DNA of 64,000 nucleotides from Bradyrhizobium sp. KBS0727 (GTDB lineage Bacteria > Pseudomonadota > Alphaproteobacteria > Rhizobiales > Xanthobacteraceae): positions 6,257,501 to 6,321,500 of the forward strand of contig NZ_CP042176.1 in the NCBI RefSeq assembly GCF_005937885.2, written 5' to 3'. The position numbers and the translations under genes were made by a program. The first letter of the stretch is position 1. Each line of letters starts with the position of its first letter. The notes below the pieces were generated by a model that worked only from the letters and a program-made list of their open reading frames with translations, was not told the DNA's origin and ran no database searches. Below are positions 58,287-64,000 of the stretch, piece after piece.

Positions 58287-58673
58287 TCATTCGGACGGCC
58301 AATTGTCACGGATCCAGCGGGTCAGGCTTTCCTCGCTGACCTCACCTGCGGCAAGGGAGAGGATGATGGCGGTGGCGTGCGCTGGCTCGGGAGCAAAAGG
58401 TATATCGTTGCCGCGCAGGAAGACCATCATGGCGTGGAACGCAATACGCTTGTTGCCGTCCACAAACGCATGGTTACGGGCGAGACCGAACGCGTAGGCT
58501 GCGGCGAATGCAGCCATATCCTTTTGCCCGTCATTCCATTGGTTGACTGGCCTCAGGACCGCCGTGTCGAGAAGGCCCTGATCCCGGATGCCTTCCGATC
58601 CACCGAATATCGCCAGTTGCTCCGCATGCATGTCGACGACTTCGTCGACATCGAGCCAGATCGGCTCACTCAT
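58287..58673 (-). CDS. doc: Doc/Fic family toxin
   Basis: 128 residues with the Doc head DVDEVVDMHAEQLAIFGGSEG and the Fic motif HAFVDGNKR (His68 to Arg76). Doc-type toxins phosphorylate elongation factor Tu and stop translation; ordinary Fic proteins AMPylate targets. All key residues are intact. The start codon overlaps the antitoxin stop (ATGA), the standard antitoxin-first arrangement. Confidence 0.93.
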   Translation of the reverse strand: MSEPIWLDVDEVVDMHAEQLAIFGGSEGIRDQGLLDTAVLRPVNQWNDGQKDMAAFAAAYAFGLARNHAFVDGNKRIAFHAMMVFLRGNDIPFAPEPAHATAIILSLAAGEVSEESLTRWIRDNWPSE

Positions 58674-58951
58674 TTTGCGAGCGCAGCGAACGTATCGCGG
58701 TATTCGTGCATGACCTTGCGAGCGATTTCCATGGTTCGCGCATGCTTGGGGTTGAACGGCGAAAGGCGCAAGCTGCCGTCCGGTTGCTCAACCGGATAGA
58801 ATTTGTCCCCCTCTTTGAGATTAAGCCGGGCAAGAAGCTCTTTCGGCAGGATCACGCCAACCGAATTGCCAATCTTCCGAATTTGAAGGGCGTTGTCCTC
58901 AAGCTTGTATTCGCGAGGGGCCTCGCTCAAGCCGCGCGGTTTTTTGTTCAT
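58670..58951 (-). CDS. AbrB/MazE-type antitoxin
   Basis: 93 residues from ATG 58951 with GGAGA upstream. The swapped-hairpin AbrB domain is ALQIRKIGNSVGVILPKELL, with LNLKEGDKFYPVEQ after it. The C-terminal tail (KHARTMEIARKVMHEYRD) would bind the Doc toxin. Pairing a Doc toxin with an AbrB-type rather than Phd-type antitoxin is a known but less common mix. The protein likely represses its own operon at the palindrome upstream. Confidence 0.88.
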   Translation of the reverse strand: MNKKPRGLSEAPREYKLEDNALQIRKIGNSVGVILPKELLARLNLKEGDKFYPVEQPDGSLRLSPFNPKHARTMEIARKVMHEYRDTFAALAK

Positions 58952-58963
58952 GGCGTATTCTCC

Positions 58964-58982
58964 GTTATACAAATTGTATAAC
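58964..58982 (-). promoter_or_regulatory. 19-bp operator palindrome of the toxin-antitoxin operon
   Basis: GTTATACAA-a-TTGTATAAC, a perfect inverted repeat, centred about 22 bp before the antitoxin start. It contains TATAC-type -10 sequence, so antitoxin bound here would block transcription. Confidence 0.75.
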
Positions 58983-59029
58983 AGAATTACACCCACCGTT
59001 CAACAAATGTTTTACGCCCCTGCGCGGCC

Positions 59030-60901
59030 TCAGCCCATCGCCTCCAGTTCGTCGATCATGCCCGCGATCACGGACAGCCCGCCGTCCCAGAATTTGGGGT
59101 CCCTGGCATCGAGCCCGAACGGCTTGAGCAACTCGGAATAATGCTTCGTGCCGCCGGCGGCGAGCATCGCCAGATAGCGCTCGGCGAAGCCGTCGGCGGC
59201 ATTCTCGTAGACCGCGTAAAGCGAGTTCACCAGGCAATCGCCGAACGCATAGGCATAGACGTAGAACGGCGAATGGATGAAGTGCGGGATATACATCCAG
59301 AAGTTCTCGTATCCCGGGCGGATGTCGATCGCCGGCCCAAGGCTCTCGCCTTGCACGCTGAGCCAGATCTCGCCGATGCGTTGCGCAGTCAGTTCGCCGT
59401 TCTTGCGCTCAGTGTGGATGGCACGCTCGAACGAATAGAACGCGACCTGCCGCACCACGGTGTTGATCATGTCCTCGACCTTGCCGGCGAGCAGCGCCTG
59501 GCGCTGTTTGGCGTTTTTGGTTTCTGACAACAGCCGCCTGAAGGTCAGCATCTCGCCGAACACGCTGGCTGTTTCCGCCAGCGTCAGCGGCGTCGGCGCC
59601 ATCAGCGCGCCGTTCTTCGCCGCCAGCACCTGATGCACGCCGTGGCCGAGTTCATGCGCCAACGTCATCACGTCGCGCGGCTTGCCCTGGTAATTCATCA
59701 GCACGTAAGGATGCGCCGACGGCGTGGTCGGGTGCGAGAACGCGCCGGGCGCCTTGCCGGGCCGCACCGGCGCGTCGATCCAGCGATCGGTGAAAAACCG
59801 CTCGGCGATATCGGCCATCTCGCCGGAGAAACCGCGATACGCCGTCAGCACCATCTTCTGCGCCTCGGGCCAGGCGATGGTGCCGGTCGCCGCGAACGGC
59901 AGCGGCGCGTTGCGGTCCCAATGCGCGAGCTTTTTCTTTTTGAACCAGCCGGCTTTCAGATTGTAATAGCGGTGCGACAGCCGCGGATAGGCCGCGCGAA
60001 CCGAGCCGACCAGGGCATCGACGACTTCGCGCTCGACGCGGTTGCTGAGGTGGCGGGAATCCGCCACGTCCTGAAAGCCGCGCCAGCGATCGGAAATCTC
60101 CTTATCCTTGGCTAGCGTATTGGTGATGAGCGCGAAGGTCCGCTCATTGTCCTTGAAGGTCTTTGCCAGCGCCTGCCCCGCGGCCTTGCGCTTTTCCGGC
60201 GCGCGGTCCTGCAACAGGTTCAGCGTCGGTTCGATCGCGAGCTCCTTGCCACCGACCTTGAAGCGCAGCCCCGAGATGGTCTGATCGAACAGCCGGTTCC
60301 AGGCGGCATAACCGCTCTGGGACTTTTCGTGAAACAACTGCTCGACGCGATCTTCGAGCTGGTACGGCTTGTCCTTGCGCAGGTCCTCGATCCACGGCCG
60401 GTAGTGACCGAGCTCTGGCGTCTGCATCGCACGCTCGATCACAGCATCGTCAACGCGGTTGAGCTCGAGCGCGAAGAACAGCAAGTGCAACGACGCTGCC
60501 GTCAGTCGCTCGGAAACATCGCCGTAAAATTTGGAGATCGCGGGATCGACGCTGTCGCCGGCATGCACCAGCCCGGCATAGGAGCCGAGCCGGCCGGCAA
60601 GATCATCGATCGCCTCATAGCGCCTGACCGCCCCGGCGAGCCAGCGACCGCCATCTTCCCGCGCAACGCCTTCAGCCAGCTTGCCTTTGTAGTCCGTCTC
60701 AAACACGACGCATTCTGAATCCATCTTCTCCAGGTCACGCGCGATTTCGGGCGCGTCGATGCCGGAATAGAGATCCGCCAGATTCCATTCCGGCAACTTG
60801 CCGGTTTTGGATTTGGCTGCGGATTTGGCTGGAGGCTTTTTGGACGTCGATTTGCGTTGAGCGGTCGACTTGCGAAGAGCGGATGAGGAGCGCGAGATCA
60901 T
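59030..60901 (-). CDS. pepF: Oligoendopeptidase F (M3 family metallopeptidase)
   Basis: 623 residues. Zinc peptidase with HELGH (His416, Glu417, His420) in MTLAHELGHGVHQVLA. The N-terminus has a Lys/Ser-rich leader (about 1-35, RKSTAQRKSTSKKPPAKS), absent from most PepF proteins, then the M3 helical domain (EWNLADLYSGIDAPEI). It degrades short peptides in the cytoplasm. The basic leader may be a disordered extension. It lies between the toxin-antitoxin operon and a divergent regulator. Confidence 0.93.
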   Translation of the reverse strand: MISRSSSALRKSTAQRKSTSKKPPAKSAAKSKTGKLPEWNLADLYSGIDAPEIARDLEKMDSECVVFETDYKGKLAEGVAREDGGRWLAGAVRRYEAIDDLAGRLGSYAGLVHAGDSVDPAISKFYGDVSERLTAASLHLLFFALELNRVDDAVIERAMQTPELGHYRPWIEDLRKDKPYQLEDRVEQLFHEKSQSGYAAWNRLFDQTISGLRFKVGGKELAIEPTLNLLQDRAPEKRKAAGQALAKTFKDNERTFALITNTLAKDKEISDRWRGFQDVADSRHLSNRVEREVVDALVGSVRAAYPRLSHRYYNLKAGWFKKKKLAHWDRNAPLPFAATGTIAWPEAQKMVLTAYRGFSGEMADIAERFFTDRWIDAPVRPGKAPGAFSHPTTPSAHPYVLMNYQGKPRDVMTLAHELGHGVHQVLAAKNGALMAPTPLTLAETASVFGEMLTFRRLLSETKNAKQRQALLAGKVEDMINTVVRQVAFYSFERAIHTERKNGELTAQRIGEIWLSVQGESLGPAIDIRPGYENFWMYIPHFIHSPFYVYAYAFGDCLVNSLYAVYENAADGFAERYLAMLAAGGTKHYSELLKPFGLDARDPKFWDGGLSVIAGMIDELEAMG

Positions 60902-61040
60902 CTTGTTCGAAACCTGTGTTCAGTCGTTAAGGCTATGTCGGCGGAAACAGAGCGGGACGGCAACGTTTAAGAGTGCGTTAATCGGCATCGGCGAGAGTGC
61001 CCCGATTCGAGACAGATAGTTGTAACGTGCGGGGAAAACC

Positions 61041-62540
<1,500 letters not shown>

Positions 62541-62885
62541 ACCGAGCGCAATTGTGGCGCTCCGGTGGCAATGATCGCGGCGAATCAAACGCATGGGTGA
62601 TTCGGGAACCTTTGAACCGTTGCTTGCCGGTGACAGACAAAGGGCGGGCGGCGTGGCAAAACCTCGCCACCCAAAGCAATGGGTAGTTTGAGGTCAGTTT
62701 GTCGTGAGTTGCCCCGCATGGCGCTGGCTGCATCACAGGGGCACATGTATCGTCTGCGTTGACTCGTTGCGTGCAGGCGTACCGACGTGAGAACCGACAG
62801 AAGCCGGCGCTAGCGCGCAAGCTGTGACCAACGATACCTGACGACTGTTCCATGCCGGGGCAGTTTCGCCCAAGGGGGTGTGACG
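62541..62885. other. Intergenic region before L,D-transpeptidase gene
   Basis: 345 bp with no gene I can support. A TTGACT at 62758 is a possible -35. A TGCGTTGACTCGTTGCGTGC stretch and gtggcaaaacctcgccac (hairpin GTGGC/GCCAC at 62651-62669) are the only structured sites seen. It must hold the promoter of the following gene. Confidence 0.4.
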
Positions 62886-64000
62886 ATGCGTGACTGTTCG
62901 ACTAACCGTGCTGGATTTGACCGCGTCTTGATGGCCGTCGCGGCAACCTTCCTCGCGGTTTCCGCGACCTCGGCTCTGGCAGCCCAGTCGGATACGCCGC
63001 GCGCCAGCGCCGCCGAGCTCGCAATCGATGCGGCAGTCCCTCGTCCCGAACCCGCCAACGTTCCGCCGCCGGCGCCGGGCGATTTCAAGACCGATGCCAC
63101 CGCATCGGTACCCGATGCAGCCAAGGCTGCAGAATCCAAGGCCACTGAATCCAAGGCGACCGAAACAACCCCTGAGCCGAGCACGACCGCGAAGGCGACC
63201 GAACCCAAGCCGGCCGAGATCGTCACCGCGCCTGCCGCCAAGACCGACGACACCGCGACGACGCCTCCGGCGGCGACCGCCACGGCACCCGCCGCCGAAC
63301 CTGCCAAGGAGCCGGTGAAGGCTGCGAGCAATGTGGCCCCGGCCGATCAGCCGGTCGCCGACAAACTGCGCGACATGCTCGGCGGAAAGTCGCTGCGCTA
63401 TTTCGACCGCAAGGCGGAGCGCGCGGCTGTCGAGAAGTTCTACTCGGCCCGTGAATACGCGCCGCAGTGGACCCAGGCCGGTCAATTGACCGCCAGCGCC
63501 AAGGGCGTGATTGCCCGGCTGAAGGACGCTGCCGCCGAAGGCCTGAACCCGGCCGACTACGCGCCGCCGGATTTCGCGGCTGCCACCTCGCCGGACCAGC
63601 TCGCCGATGCCGAGCTGAAGCTGACCGCCAGCATGCTGGACTATGCCCGCCAGGCCCAGAGCGGCCGCATGCACTGGTCGCAGGTCTCGGCCGACATTCT
63701 CTATCCCGAGCACCCGACCGATGCCGCCGAAGTGCTGGCCAACATCTCGACCGCCAAGGACGCTTCCGCCGCGCTCGACGGCTACAACCCGCCGCACAAG
63801 CTCTACAAGGAACTGAGGGCGAAGCTCGCCGAATTGCGCGGCCAGGGCGATGGACCGGTGGTGCAGATCGCCGATGGTCCGGCGCTGGCCTTCAAGGCCG
63901 GCACCAAGAAGCAGCCCGGCGTAGCGGTGGAAGATCCGCGCGTGCCGCAACTGCGCGCCAAGCTAGGCATCACCGAGAACGCCGACGACACCCATTACGA
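62886..64000 (+). CDS. YcbB-type L,D-transpeptidase, 5' part (runs off window)
   Basis: The frame is open from ATG 62886 (AAGGGGG upstream) to the window end, 371 codons without a stop. A signal peptide (about 1-33, VLMAVAATFLAVSATSALA) is followed by an Ala/Pro/Thr-rich linker (about 35-155), then the N-terminal scaffold of YcbB/LdtD proteins: DKLRDMLGGKSLRYFDRKAE, FYSAREYAPQWTQAGQLTAS, GLNPADYAPPDF, ARQAQSGRMHWSQVS and LYKELRAKLAELRG. The YkuD catalytic domain would lie beyond the edge. These enzymes make 3-3 crosslinks in peptidoglycan. The low-complexity linker is longer than in enterobacterial LdtD. Confidence 0.88.
   Translation, partial: MRDCSTNRAGFDRVLMAVAATFLAVSATSALAAQSDTPRASAAELAIDAAVPRPEPANVPPPAPGDFKTDATASVPDAAKAAESKATESKATETTPEPSTTAKATEPKPAEIVTAPAAKTDDTATTPPAATATAPAAEPAKEPVKAASNVAPADQPVADKLRDMLGGKSLRYFDRKAERAAVEKFYSAREYAPQWTQAGQLTASAKGVIARLKDAAAEGLNPADYAPPDFAAATSPDQLADAELKLTASMLDYARQAQSGRMHWSQVSADILYPEHPTDAAEVLANISTAKDASAALDGYNPPHKLYKELRAKLAELRGQGDGPVVQIADGPALAFKAGTKKQPGVAVEDPRVPQLRAKLGITENADDTHY

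Overview
The window looks like a chromosomal segment of a Bradyrhizobium-type alphaproteobacterium (Nitrobacteraceae). Reasons: high GC with strong third-position bias; two phasins; a PdhS-like PAS histidine kinase; a three-gene proton-translocating transhydrogenase next to a tiny aa3-oxidase subunit IV; a tRNA-His with A73 and no encoded G-1; and many copies of short palindromic intergenic repeats of the kind common in that genus. This is inferred from gene content, not from a database search.

Layout. 1-5.9 kb: 3' end of trxB, a LysR regulator, a leader region with strong terminators, a DapA-family aldolase, two divergent single-span mini-proteins, an orphan ParA and small envelope proteins. 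6.04-8.39 kb: a decayed integrative element at tRNA-His, bounded by 17-bp direct repeats and holding a broken tyrosine recombinase. 8.6-15.7 kb: two phasins, a large PAS kinase, a metallophosphoesterase, a cyclic-nucleotide-binding protein and an alpha/beta hydrolase that lacks its nucleophile. 15.9-25.2 kb: a catabolic cluster (GntR regulator, aldehyde dehydrogenase, frameshifted MFS carrier, then cytochrome c + [2Fe-2S] + molybdopterin subunits), followed by scoAB. 25.5-28.7 kb: AsmA-like protein, RMD1/DUF155 protein and a 37-aa membrane protein. 29-35.2 kb: two convergent ABC-importer operons, one with binding protein and permeases but no ATPase, the other with ATPase and permeases but no binding protein. 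35.3-45.9 kb: GlcG-like protein, Cys-rich secreted protein, Tat-exported superoxide dismutase, TTC38-like protein, glycerol-3-phosphate dehydrogenase, PAS-GGDEF-EAL protein, L2HGDH-like oxidoreductase and a divergent pair of DUF465 genes. 46.2-46.8 kb: two small genes under a perfect alphaproteobacterial LexA box (GAAC-N7-GAAC), the first apparently starting at ATA. 46.8-54.9 kb: diguanylate cyclase, purEK, aqpZ, rpsU, TPR lipoprotein, cupin, cation/proton antiporter and hydrolase. 55-64 kb: pntB-pntAB-pntAA, cytochrome oxidase subunit IV, an AbrB/Doc toxin-antitoxin pair with a 19-bp operator palindrome, oligoendopeptidase F, a sigma-54 response regulator and the start of a YcbB-type L,D-transpeptidase.

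The most interesting points are the small SOS-type operon with its unusual start codon, the tRNA-His element with both att repeats visible, the complementary incomplete ABC operons, the shared upstream element of two unrelated genes, and several single-change lesions: a 4-bp duplication in the MFS gene, a Ser-to-Gly change in a hydrolase, and an amber codon in the integrase. No CRISPR array, rRNA operon, complete prophage or intact insertion sequence was seen.
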